Source: Coprobacillus cateniformis
GTDB lineage: Bacteria > Bacillota_I > Bacilli_A > Erysipelotrichales > Coprobacillaceae
DNA: 64,000 nt
Direction of reading: 5' to 3'
Assembly (NCBI RefSeq): GCF_009767585.1
Contig: NZ_WSNW01000001.1
Coordinates: forward strand, 1,270,090 to 1,334,089
In this document: positions 24,387 through 32,766 of the stretch, one piece after another
Numbering within the stretch: position 1 is the first letter of the stretch
Layout of the letters: each line of letters begins with the position of its first letter
Program-made: the position numbers and the translations under genes
The notes under the pieces: generated by a model
Databases searched by the model: none
Told to the model about the DNA's origin: nothing
What the model saw: only the letters and a program-made list of their open reading frames with translations

Positions 24387-24424
24387 GCAAAGAACTTGGT
24401 TTTCCAAGTATTTATCACTATTTT

Positions 24425-25093
24425 TTATGCGTAACTAAACATTTTCATATATTTTTTATCCATCATTTCTTCTAACAATTCCTCACGGCTAAATGATTGT
24501 GGTGTGACACCATCAACTTCAATAAATAATGTATCTCTATCCATGACTTCAACCTTCATTGACTGAATCGCAACGCCATGTTTTTTTAAGGTATGTTGAA
24601 TATCAGCGAGAGCAGAAGAATCTTGGGTCACCTGTATTTGTATAATTTGACCTTGATTGGTAAATTTACAAAATATACCTTTATGGAATATAAACTGTAA
24701 TCCAGCTACGCATAATGTTGCCATAATCCCAACATCATATAGTCCTGCTCCAATACAAGAACCAGCCCCAGCGGTTGCCCACATACCAGCTGCCCTTGTT
24801 AATCCTGATACAGTTCCATGTCTTACAAATATAACACCAGCTCCCAAAAAACCAACACCACTGACAATTTGAGCAGCCATACGTGCAGCATCGTATTCAT
24901 TCACATCTGGAAAGCCATATTTAGAAACAATCATAATTAATGCAGCTCCTAAAGCAATAATAGAATGTGTTCTAATTCCTGCTTCTTTATTCCTATTTCT
25001 TCTCTCATAACCAATAAATGCACCACACATTCCTGCTATGAGTATTCTTAAAAACCATTCCCAATGAATCACTATAGATGGCAATATTAACAT
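24425..25093 (-). CDS. MgtC/SapB-family membrane protein
   Basis: The 222-residue protein has several membrane helices in its first 140 residues, with the MgtC signature GAFIGYERRNRNKEAGIRTHSIIALGAALIMI and GVGFLGAGVIF, then a cytoplasmic ACT-like C-terminal domain (QIIQIQVTQDSSALADIQHTL). MgtC proteins influence membrane energy, magnesium homeostasis and survival; in Firmicutes the role is unclear. It is the last gene of the run from licT and begins 3 bases after the phosphatase stop, so it probably belongs to that operon. Confidence 0.85.
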   Translation of the reverse strand: MLILPSIVIHWEWFLRILIAGMCGAFIGYERRNRNKEAGIRTHSIIALGAALIMIVSKYGFPDVNEYDAARMAAQIVSGVGFLGAGVIFVRHGTVSGLTRAAGMWATAGAGSCIGAGLYDVGIMATLCVAGLQFIFHKGIFCKFTNQGQIIQIQVTQDSSALADIQHTLKKHGVAIQSMKVEVMDRDTLFIEVDGVTPQSFSREELLEEMMDKKYMKMFSYA

Positions 25094-25096
25094 CTC

Positions 25097-25855
25097 CTAT
25101 TCACAATATATTTTTCTTAGCAATTTCCTCTTTTCTTCATCAATACCATATTCTTTTTCCAAGAATACATTATAGTCTGAATATCTTTCTTTAATAGAAT
25201 TGATTGTATACATTATATTCTCTTTTTGAACATATAACAATGGTTCACAATATTTTCTCATATCTGCTGGTATTTGTAATTCATCACAGAAGGCTTCATT
25301 AAAGACCTTCAAATATTCATTAGATAATAAATATTCTTGAATTCCGTCTTCTTCACTCATACCTAAAGCCATCATAATTAAAAATGCACTCACACCTGTA
25401 CGATCTTTTCCAGCTGTACAATGAAAATAAACATGCCCATCATTTCGTAGTAACAACTCAAAAAGTTTATGATAAGCTGGATTATCAAAAGCCATAGTCT
25501 TATAACCCTCACTTACATAACTCAATAGAAATTTTAGTTTTTCTAAAGTCATTTCACCTTGTAACATAGAACCAAAATCAAAACCTTCATCTGTTGCTTC
25601 CTTCACTTGTAAGGCTGCAATACGCTCATAAATAGCATTTGGAAAAACAATATCCTGGCTCATCAAAGATTCTTTTTCATCTCTATAGTCTAAAATGTAA
25701 TGAATTCCTAGTTCTTTTTCCATGTATAAAGCATCATCAAATGTGATTTGATCTAATGAAGCACCTCTAAAAATTTTATTCTTTTTCATGACTTGTCCAT
25801 CTTGATTTTGATATCCACTGACATCTCTAAAATTTCTAATTTTCAATTCCCTCAT
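25097..25855 (-). CDS. tyrosine-protein phosphatase (DSP/Y_phosphatase3 type)
   Basis: The 252-residue protein carries the Cys-phosphatase P-loop HCTAGKDRTG near residue 145, and the N-terminal RNFRDVSGYQ...RGASLDQ motif typical of the LipA/Y_phosphatase3 family, which act on phosphotyrosine or phosphoinositides. It overlaps the PHP gene by 4 bases (ATGA). Its place in a PTS operon suggests a substrate in sugar-phosphate or PTS signalling, not a classical protein substrate, but this is contextual. Confidence 0.85.
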   Translation of the reverse strand: MRELKIRNFRDVSGYQNQDGQVMKKNKIFRGASLDQITFDDALYMEKELGIHYILDYRDEKESLMSQDIVFPNAIYERIAALQVKEATDEGFDFGSMLQGEMTLEKLKFLLSYVSEGYKTMAFDNPAYHKLFELLLRNDGHVYFHCTAGKDRTGVSAFLIMMALGMSEEDGIQEYLLSNEYLKVFNEAFCDELQIPADMRKYCEPLLYVQKENIMYTINSIKERYSDYNVFLEKEYGIDEEKRKLLRKIYCE

Positions 25856-26688
25856 AATCCTTTTACCTTTCTCATATGGTTCACTAATTCTTCAAACTGT
25901 TGTTTATTGAGTCCATAATCACCCATTTGTGTTAAACGAGAATCATGGAAATCACTTCCCCCACTTTTAAATAAGTTAAACTTTTTTGCATACTTTTGTG
26001 TTAAAGGATAATCTTCATCTTTCATACTAGGATGAGAGATTTCTATACCTTGTAATCCATATCCAACATATTTTTCAATTTCATCATAATTATTATATTC
26101 ACATGGATGAGCAATTATGGCAATTCCACCATCTTTTTGAATAGCTTCTATACCTTTTTGTATATCTATATAACCCATTTGTAAATCAGTTTCTTTTGAT
26201 GTTTTTGATGCAAAGAGTCCACGATATTTTTCTGGTGTCATTTCTTCTGGATATTTTTCCATCAATGCTAAAAAGATATGAATTTTAAAAACAATGTTAT
26301 AAGGGGAATATTTTTTAGCATCTTCATAAGTGATATGATAGCCCTTTTGAGAAAGATTTTCAATCAGTTTATGATGATATGCATCTCTACATGCTAATGT
26401 TTTTTGACAGAGTGCCTCTACATGAGGAGCCTTTTCATTCAACCATAAACCTATAATATGAATCTTTTTTGCAACATCCTCATCATAACAGCTCATTTCT
26501 ACACCCCGAATAGTTCGAATGCCTAATTCCTCTCCAAGACGTTTCACTTCATCTAAATGATCAATTGTATCATGATCAGTAATTGCAATTCTTTGTATTC
26601 CTTTTTCTTTAGCCATCATCAAAACATCACGTATTTCTTTTGTCCCATCACTATGATTTGTGTGAACATGTAAATCAGCATATACCAT
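25852..26688 (-). CDS. PHP-domain phosphoesterase
   Basis: The 278-residue protein has the PHP metal-binding signature YADLHVHTNHSDG at the N-terminus, AITDHDTIDHLDE around residue 40, IAHPCEY near 200, and GGSDFHDS near 250. These are the residues that bind three metal ions in YciV/RnaseAM- and histidinol-phosphatase-like enzymes. The substrate may be a nucleotide, such as a 5'-3' oligonucleotide or pAp, or a sugar phosphate. It lies 11 bases after bglP and overlaps the next phosphatase gene. Confidence 0.85.
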   Translation of the reverse strand: MVYADLHVHTNHSDGTKEIRDVLMMAKEKGIQRIAITDHDTIDHLDEVKRLGEELGIRTIRGVEMSCYDEDVAKKIHIIGLWLNEKAPHVEALCQKTLACRDAYHHKLIENLSQKGYHITYEDAKKYSPYNIVFKIHIFLALMEKYPEEMTPEKYRGLFASKTSKETDLQMGYIDIQKGIEAIQKDGGIAIIAHPCEYNNYDEIEKYVGYGLQGIEISHPSMKDEDYPLTQKYAKKFNLFKSGGSDFHDSRLTQMGDYGLNKQQFEELVNHMRKVKGL

Positions 26689-26699
26689 TGATTGACCTC

Positions 26700-28550
26700 C
26701 TAGATAATCGTTAAAAGACTATCTTTTTTTGTAACATTTTTTTGTTGTGTTGGAATAATCTCTAAATAATTGCTTGAGTTTGTCACAACAACCATAGTTG
26801 TTGCATCTAATCCTGCTTCTTTAATCTGAGTTAAATCTACTTCCAATAACAAATCTCCCTGTTTAACAGTTTGACCTTTTGTCACATATTGAACAAATGG
26901 CCTACCATCCAATTTCACAGTATCAATCCCAATATGTATTAAAATCTCAACACCCTTATCAGTTGTTAACCCAATCGCATGTTTTGTTTCAAAAGTTGCA
27001 GAAATCACCCCATCAGCAGGAGCATATATTTTACCATCTTGCGGTATAACAGCAATTCCTTTGCCTAAGACTTCACCAGAAAACATTTCATCATTTACAT
27101 CATTTAAATCAATAACATGACCTTCAACTGGACTTTGTACAGTATTAATTGTATTGTTCACTTTTGGTTTTGTTTCATCAATAGGATCTTCAAAGCCAAT
27201 AACAAGCATTGCTACAAATGTACCAACAGCAGAAATAATCATTGTAATAATAGCATTTATTAAGTTCGCATTTCCATTACCACCCATCCACATAGGGAAG
27301 TTAATAACACTTGGTGTCATAAAAGCAAATGCTTTTAAAGCTGTAAAGCCTGCATATAAACCGCCCAAACAACTTCCTATCATAACTGCATACATAGGTG
27401 TTTTTAATCTCAATGAAACACCATAGATACATGGTTCAGTAATTCCAGCAAAGAATGCTGTAAAACCAGCAGACACACATGTATTCCTAAATTCTTTGTT
27501 TTTTGTTTTAATAGCACACGCAAAAGCTGCTGCACCTTGAGCCATATTAGCAGTTAATGTTAACGTTCTAGAGAATGGGTCATACCCAGACTGTGATAAA
27601 ATTTGAATACCAGCGATTGCTAATGTCGCATGCATTCCAGTTGCTACCATCCATGGATAAACAATACACATAATTGCTATTGCAAACATTCCAAATGTAT
27701 TATAAACCCACAATAATGCATCACCTAAATAAATCGAGATAATTCCCATTGCTGGTGCTAAGACAACAAATGTTAATGGTGTCATAATAAGGAGCGTTAA
27801 TAAAGGTGTTAACATTCCTTTTAAGAGTTCTGGTAAATATCTATTTAATGTGAATTCAACTTTACTCATAACCCAAACCATTAATAATGCTGGGATAAGT
27901 GAAGATGTATATGGCATACCATAAAGTGGTAACACACCAAACATTTGTCCAATGAATTTTGGATCAGTAGACGAAACAATGGCATTCCAGTTTGGATGTA
28001 CCAATGCGCAACCCAACAATGCCGCCATAAACATATTACATTTAAAATGTTTAGCAGCAGCAACAGCAACAAATACTGGCAAGAATGTAAATCCTGCATC
28101 AAAGACAAAACTAAAAACATAGAAAGTCATTGATGTTTCAGCACTTGCCCATCCCATTGTTGAAATAAATAATAAGATACACTTTCCAAGTCCAGTTCCT
28201 ACAAGTATTGGAATTATTGGTCCAATAGCACCAATGATTGCTGAGAACATAGAATTAAAAATATTCTTCTTTTTAGGTTTTTCTTTGATTTCTTGTTCAT
28301 CTGAAATATCTGCAATTTTACAAACATCTAAATAAACATCATGTACATGTGTACCAATAATAATTTGATATTGACCACCTTTTTTAATCAATGATAATAC
28401 CCCATCAATCCCTTTAATCTTTTCATCATCAGCTTGCGATTCATCCTTTAATGTGAATCTTAAACGTGTCATACAATGCTGTAAAGAAATAATATTATCT
28501 TTTCCTCCAACAGCTTCAATAATTTCTTTTGAAAGTTTTTCATATTTCAT
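26700..28550 (-). CDS. bglP: PTS beta-glucoside transporter subunit IIBCA
   Basis: The start is set at ATG 28550, behind ggagga, not at 28565. The protein has domain order B-C-A: EIIB with the phosphorylated Cys in QHCMTRLRF near residue 29; EIIC with about ten membrane helices (residues ~100-460) including FAGITEPCIYG; EIIA with the active His in LIHIGIDTVKL near 555 (LTTDKGVEILIHIG). It imports and phosphorylates beta-glucosides or a related disaccharide. The upstream licT and its RAT site give substrate-responsive control. Confidence 0.92.
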   Translation of the reverse strand: MKYEKLSKEIIEAVGGKDNIISLQHCMTRLRFTLKDESQADDEKIKGIDGVLSLIKKGGQYQIIIGTHVHDVYLDVCKIADISDEQEIKEKPKKKNIFNSMFSAIIGAIGPIIPILVGTGLGKCILLFISTMGWASAETSMTFYVFSFVFDAGFTFLPVFVAVAAAKHFKCNMFMAALLGCALVHPNWNAIVSSTDPKFIGQMFGVLPLYGMPYTSSLIPALLMVWVMSKVEFTLNRYLPELLKGMLTPLLTLLIMTPLTFVVLAPAMGIISIYLGDALLWVYNTFGMFAIAIMCIVYPWMVATGMHATLAIAGIQILSQSGYDPFSRTLTLTANMAQGAAAFACAIKTKNKEFRNTCVSAGFTAFFAGITEPCIYGVSLRLKTPMYAVMIGSCLGGLYAGFTALKAFAFMTPSVINFPMWMGGNGNANLINAIITMIISAVGTFVAMLVIGFEDPIDETKPKVNNTINTVQSPVEGHVIDLNDVNDEMFSGEVLGKGIAVIPQDGKIYAPADGVISATFETKHAIGLTTDKGVEILIHIGIDTVKLDGRPFVQYVTKGQTVKQGDLLLEVDLTQIKEAGLDATTMVVVTNSSNYLEIIPTQQKNVTKKDSLLTII

Positions 28551-28655
28551 TTTCTTATCCTCCATTTTCTTGAAAACTTCAATTCATGAAGGTTTGGCCA
28601 ACTTAATGTCACCATCCAACTGTATATATGCAAACCATTTCTTTATTATTTCACC

Positions 28656-29498
28656 TCACTTATTAGAAACGATTTTAGCAACATGTATTGTTAAAAACAA
28701 AACCTCTTCATCCTCTAAACAGTAATCATATTTTCTTTCAATCAAAGATTTGATTTCTAATGCACATAAATAAGGTTGTACATATTTTTCTTTCATAATT
28801 TCTAAGAGATCATTATTTAAAGAATCATCTTGGATATGCTTTGCCTGATTAAAAACACGCAATCCAAAAAACTTCAAATGTGTGACAAAACGATAATAAG
28901 ATAAAGAATCTTCATTAAAATCTCTCCCAAAATAATTCTTTACCAATTCTAAAATACCTTGAATAAACCCTATTATTTCATAAACATCACTAATATTCTT
29001 TCCAACTTCACTACTTACAATATGTAATGCTATAAAACCAGCTTCATTATCATCCATCTGAATATTATATTTTTCTTCAATCAGAGATAAAGTCCATAAT
29101 CCTAATTCAAATTCTTTCTTATAAAAATGTTTAATTTCTAATAAAAGTTGATTTTTCAAAAGAATTCCTTCACGATACCTTTCAATACTTGTATGAATAT
29201 GGTCAGTTAAACTAATATATAAAGAATCATCTATATCATTATTTAATTCTCTTTTCGCTTTTTGAATCACTTGATCTGATATTTCCATATATTCAATAGG
29301 AATGTCTTTTAACATGTTTATCATTTTTCTTTGACTTGGTTTCAAACTCATTTCAAATGTTTTATTAATCTTTCCAGTATCGATAACATCACCTGTTTTC
29401 TTACCATAAGCCAAACCTTTTCCCATAACAATAATTTCCTCTTTATTATCATTTGTTGTCACAACAACATTGTTATTAAGAATCTTTTTAATAATCAT
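28656..29498 (-). CDS. licT: BglG/LicT-family transcriptional antiterminator
   Basis: The 280-residue protein starts MIIKKILNNNVVVTTNDN, the RNA-binding CAT domain (1-55, with EIIVMGKGLAYG), followed by two PRD domains (residues ~65-170 and ~175-280) with conserved histidines (SLTDHIHTSIER, FIALHIVS, VTHLKFF, FLTIHVAK). PTS phosphorylation of these histidines sets its activity. It binds the RAT sequence upstream of its own gene and thus lets RNA polymerase read through the terminator into licT-bglP. Confidence 0.92.
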   Translation of the reverse strand: MIIKKILNNNVVVTTNDNKEEIIVMGKGLAYGKKTGDVIDTGKINKTFEMSLKPSQRKMINMLKDIPIEYMEISDQVIQKAKRELNNDIDDSLYISLTDHIHTSIERYREGILLKNQLLLEIKHFYKKEFELGLWTLSLIEEKYNIQMDDNEAGFIALHIVSSEVGKNISDVYEIIGFIQGILELVKNYFGRDFNEDSLSYYRFVTHLKFFGLRVFNQAKHIQDDSLNNDLLEIMKEKYVQPYLCALEIKSLIERKYDYCLEDEEVLFLTIHVAKIVSNK

Positions 29499-29515
29499 GT
29501 TTATCCCTCCCTCAT

Positions 29516-29590
29516 AGAAAAAACCTGTTCGCAGATTAAAAACATCTGTAAACAGGTTTTGTGTAGCCTCAATTTGTGCTCTAACAATCC
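29516..29590 (-). promoter_or_regulatory. RAT antiterminator sequence and overlapping terminator before licT
   Basis: On the minus strand ggattgttagagc... to cacaaaacctg (29590-29554) matches the LicT-type RAT ends, with a longer middle than the usual 29-30 nt. It overlaps a strong terminator (aaacctgtt/aacaggttt with a T-run, 29516-29560), so the two structures exclude each other, as in bgl operons. Confidence 0.75.
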
Positions 29591-29656
29591 ATATATTACA
29601 TAATTATCATAGCACTTCTCTTTTTTTGTGTCAACGCTTTCACAGACATGAAAACG

Positions 29657-30664
29657 TTAATTTTCTGTAAAATAATTAAATACTGATTTATCACCAGTAT
29701 TGAGATAATGACGATAAGCTTCTAAAATTTCTTGCATCTGTTGGTATGTATCCACTTTAGATAAATAATTCTTAATAACACTCGCTGATTTTAAGCCCTT
29801 AATATACCAAGGTGCATGTCCTCTCATTTGCCGAATTGCGTTTTTTTCACCCTCAACTGGAATAAGTCTTTGTGCATGTTTTAAACATTGATCTATTCTT
29901 TCATCAGCAGTTGGATCACCTAATAAAATATCATGTTCAACATATTCAACCATTTGCTTAATCACCCAAGGATTTCCAAGTGCTGCACGCCCTACCATAA
30001 CAGCATCACAGCCAGTTTCTTCTAACATTCTTTTGGCATCTTTGGCAGTTTTAACATCTCCATTACCAATAACTGGAATGGAAACTGCCTCTTTGACCTT
30101 TTTAATCCAGCTCCAATCAGCATGCCCCTCATACATTTGTGAACGTGTTCTTCCATGAACTGCAATGGCACTTGCTCCAGCACGCTCAATAAGTTGCGCA
30201 ATCTCAACACAGTTAATCGAATCAAAATCATACCCTATTCTTATTTTCACTGTGACTGGTTTACTGACTGCCTCAACAACACTTTTGACAATATCATAAA
30301 CCAGATCAGGAAATTGCAAAAGATAACTTCCTGCATGTGCCTTGAGCACTTTATTCACTGGGCATCCCATATTGATATCAATGATATCACAATTAGAATT
30401 CTCATCAACAAACTTGGCTGCAGTGACCATTGATTCAACATCTCCACCAAAGACTTGAATACTCATCGGATGTTCATTTTCATCAACCTTTAACATTTCA
30501 ATTGTTTTTTGATTTCCATAACATAATGCTTTATCACTCACCATTTCACTGACAACTAATCCAGCACCAAACTCCTTAATAATTTTACGAAATGCAACAT
30601 TTGTAATACCTGCCATTGGAGCCATAACTATTCTATTTTCTATATCTATATTTCCTATTTTCAT
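29657..30664 (-). CDS. dusB: tRNA-dihydrouridine synthase (DusB-like)
   Basis: The protein begins MKIGNIDIENRIVMAPMAGITN; I start at ATG 30664, although an ATG at 30676 is also possible. It has the Dus signature DIINMGCPVNKVLKAHAGSYLL with the catalytic Cys, KIRIGYD, HGRTRSQMYEGHADW and the FMN-binding VIGNGDVKTAKDA and GRAALGNPW. It reduces uridine to dihydrouridine in tRNA D-loops. In B. subtilis dusB is directly upstream of lysS; here a sugar operon separates them. Confidence 0.93.
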   Translation of the reverse strand: MKIGNIDIENRIVMAPMAGITNVAFRKIIKEFGAGLVVSEMVSDKALCYGNQKTIEMLKVDENEHPMSIQVFGGDVESMVTAAKFVDENSNCDIIDINMGCPVNKVLKAHAGSYLLQFPDLVYDIVKSVVEAVSKPVTVKIRIGYDFDSINCVEIAQLIERAGASAIAVHGRTRSQMYEGHADWSWIKKVKEAVSIPVIGNGDVKTAKDAKRMLEETGCDAVMVGRAALGNPWVIKQMVEYVEHDILLGDPTADERIDQCLKHAQRLIPVEGEKNAIRQMRGHAPWYIKGLKSASVIKNYLSKVDTYQQMQEILEAYRHYLNTGDKSVFNYFTEN

Positions 30665-30724
30665 TTTATTCACCATAACACAATATAACATAATTCTTTT
30701 ATAAAACAAAGACAAATGAATGAT

Positions 30725-30900
30725 ATATTATATACATAGGAGGCGATACAAATACAAAAATTTATATAAGAAAGTAATATATTCTTTTCTCATGATAACA
30801 TAGATGATATGAAGTCTCCCTCCCTCTCCCTAAAAGTCTTTATATTATCGAATTATATAATACGAAAATGAAAACTTATTCCCGTGAGTTTTCATTTTTA
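30725..30900 (+). ncRNA. candidate small RNA A with C-rich motif
   Basis: No reading frame is supported here. On the plus strand a -10-like tatatta (about 30725) precedes a pyrimidine tract ctccctccctctccct (30816-30831) and a 12-bp terminator stem (30865-30876 with 30887-30898) with tttttattta after it; the terminator loop also exposes ccc. A C-rich single-stranded segment plus a terminator is the architecture of anti-Shine-Dalgarno sRNAs such as RsaE. The 5' end is unsure. Confidence 0.4.
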
Positions 30901-30924
30901 TTTATTTTTTATGTATATAATTTA

Positions 30925-31072
30925 AAAAAGTGGTAAATCTATATATAGATAACTTGCACTTTCCCCTCTATTTTTCCTCCCCATTAAAATAGATGTAAGT
31001 TATCGATTAGTTATATTCCTAATATTGGTAAACCCAAGAAGAAAATAAGCACGCCCCTCGTGCTTATTTTTT
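30925..31072 (+). ncRNA. candidate small RNA B with C-rich loop
   Basis: After a -10-like TATAAT (30916-30921), an 8-bp stem (30948-30955 with 30997-31004) presents a 41-nt loop containing ttcccctc and ttcctcccc. A 12-bp terminator (31042-31053 with 31059-31070) with loop cccct and a T-run follows. No coding frame fits. The loop is complementary to gaggagg-type ribosome sites. Its layout repeats that of candidate A, suggesting a duplicated sRNA. Confidence 0.45.
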
Positions 31073-31130
31073 CTTATTATCAAATTGTTTTTTTTATTGT
31101 ATAATAAAACTATATACGAGGAGGGTTTTT

Positions 31131-31919
31131 ATGAACTTTAAAGAAAAGATATCAATTCATTATACCTCATTAACACCTACTGAAAAAAGAATTTGTACAA
31201 TGATATTTGATAATCCACAAATCATTATAAAAAATTCCATTGTTGAAGCAGGGGTTTTATGTCATACATCCAAATCTGCTATATTAAGATTTGCCAAGAA
31301 ACTTGAATATCGTGGGTATAGTGAATTTAAATATGCTGTAGAAGAATACTATAATAAGACGCATAATGACCAACCTATTCCGAACAATCAAGAAACTGTT
31401 CTTCAGCAAATTTCTACATCTTATGCACAAACCATTGAGGCTCTAGGACTTTTAGATTATGAAGATAAATTAAAAGAATTAGCCTCTCTTATTGATAGTT
31501 ATACATATGTAAAGGCTATAGGAATTGGAAATTCAGCATTTTGTGCTAATCAATTAGTATATTCTCTCTATTCTCACAACAAGTTTTTTGATGCAGTTGT
31601 TGATGATGTTCAATTTGATTATTTATCGAATTGCTTAACTCAAGATTATCTCTTAATTATATTTTCTGTTACAGGATCATCCAATACTTTTTCAAAGTTA
31701 TTAAAAGCTGCTAAGAATGCTGGTTCAAAAATTGTTATAATCTCAATGAATAACGATTCACCTATAAATCATTATGCTGATATTCAATTTATTTTACCTT
31801 CAAGTATCTCTAATCTTCAAAATAAAATAGTTCTTAATCAATTAGACAATAGAACAACTCTCTATTTCTTCTCAGAAATTATTTCATATTACTATGGAAT
31901 CTATCTAGAACATAAATGA
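31131..31919 (+). CDS. RpiR/MurR-family transcriptional regulator
   Basis: The 262-residue protein has an N-terminal RpiR helix-turn-helix (SLTPTEKRICTMIFDNPQIIIKNSIVEAGVLCHTSKSAILRFAKKL) and a C-terminal SIS domain (residues ~110-250, IGIGNSAFCANQLVYSLYSHN...IIFSVTGSSNTFSKLLKAAKNAGSKIVIISMN) that binds a phosphosugar. It has a strong ribosome site (gaggaggg). It is convergent with the Nif3-like/PTS IIC pair and probably regulates it in response to its sugar phosphate. Confidence 0.9.
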   Translation: MNFKEKISIHYTSLTPTEKRICTMIFDNPQIIIKNSIVEAGVLCHTSKSAILRFAKKLEYRGYSEFKYAVEEYYNKTHNDQPIPNNQETVLQQISTSYAQTIEALGLLDYEDKLKELASLIDSYTYVKAIGIGNSAFCANQLVYSLYSHNKFFDAVVDDVQFDYLSNCLTQDYLLIIFSVTGSSNTFSKLLKAAKNAGSKIVIISMNNDSPINHYADIQFILPSSISNLQNKIVLNQLDNRTTLYFFSEIISYYYGIYLEHK

Positions 31920-31950
31920 AAAGACACCTCACTAAAATGAAGTGTCTTTT
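31919..31950. terminator. bidirectional terminator between rpiR and the Nif3-like gene
   Basis: A 9-bp inverted repeat (31919-31927 with 31942-31950) with A-run and T-run flanks overlaps the last codons of the minus-strand gene. Confidence 0.7.
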
Positions 31951-32729
31951 CCTATATTATAAATTCCATAAGTATTTGGTTCATAAATAAACTCTACTCC
32001 TGTTATTTGATGATTTAAATACTCTTTTAACCCTCTCATCCCTGCTGCTTCACTTGTCATATGATTAACAACTAAAAGCGGAATATGATGATCAACAGCC
32101 CATTGAACTGCTCCCCAATTATCAATTCCATCATCACTAACCAAGCAAGCATCAACTTGTTTTTGACACATTTCAAATATATTTGTACATGCTCCAGTTC
32201 CTATCCCCAAACGCTTAATGTTTTTCGTTTGACTTCCAATGATTTGAATGCCATATTGGAAATATGGTTCTATACACTCTGTAATGTGTTTCGCTAATTG
32301 TAAAGTACTCATATTGACATCAGTTGCTATACGAATAAAACTGTCTTGCACTGCTTCTTCAAAATTCAGTTTTAATAATTGTGCCCATTGATCTCGGACA
32401 CCATATTCTGGATAAAGATCCCATAAATCATGACAGCGATACACTGCGATATTATTTTTTTCTAATAATGCTTTTTTTTCGTGCTGGGCAATTCTCACAT
32501 TTGTTGGTAATAACGTTGATTCTAAATAAAATGGATTTTCATGTGTAATGATAAAATGACATTTTGCATTTATTGCCTTTTCTATAATATCAAATGTTGC
32601 AACCCAACATACAATAACTTGATTAACTTCTTGTTCATCATCACCTATCAGTAATCTATCTCGAGTAAGTGATCTATTTACCCACTCTCCCTGCTTATCT
32701 AGACAACTTATTATCTCAGCTATTTTCAT
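31932..32729 (-). CDS. Nif3-like dinuclear metal-center protein
   Basis: ATG 32729 follows aaggag. The 265-residue protein has the Nif3/DUF34 motifs CHFIITHENPFYLES near residue 80, YRCHDLWDL near 100, LGIGTGACTN near 175, and LLVVNHMTSEAAG near 235, where histidines and acidic residues bind two metals. These proteins are widely conserved with unproven function; GTP cyclohydrolase-like or hydrolase activity has been suggested. It starts 38 bases after a PTS IIC gene, so it probably acts on the imported sugar or a derivative. Confidence 0.85.
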   Translation of the reverse strand: MKIAEIISCLDKQGEWVNRSLTRDRLLIGDDEQEVNQVIVCWVATFDIIEKAINAKCHFIITHENPFYLESTLLPTNVRIAQHEKKALLEKNNIAVYRCHDLWDLYPEYGVRDQWAQLLKLNFEEAVQDSFIRIATDVNMSTLQLAKHITECIEPYFQYGIQIIGSQTKNIKRLGIGTGACTNIFEMCQKQVDACLVSDDGIDNWGAVQWAVDHHIPLLVVNHMTSEAAGMRGLKEYLNHQITGVEFIYEPNTYGIYNIGKDTSF

Positions 32730-32766
32730 TTCTCTTCTCCTTACCACTGAAAGAATAGCTATTCAC

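Noticed and set aside
28566..28655. A second RAT site between licT and bglP
   Set aside because: The short gap has a weak ggtttg/caaacc pairing but no RAT consensus and no T-run terminator.
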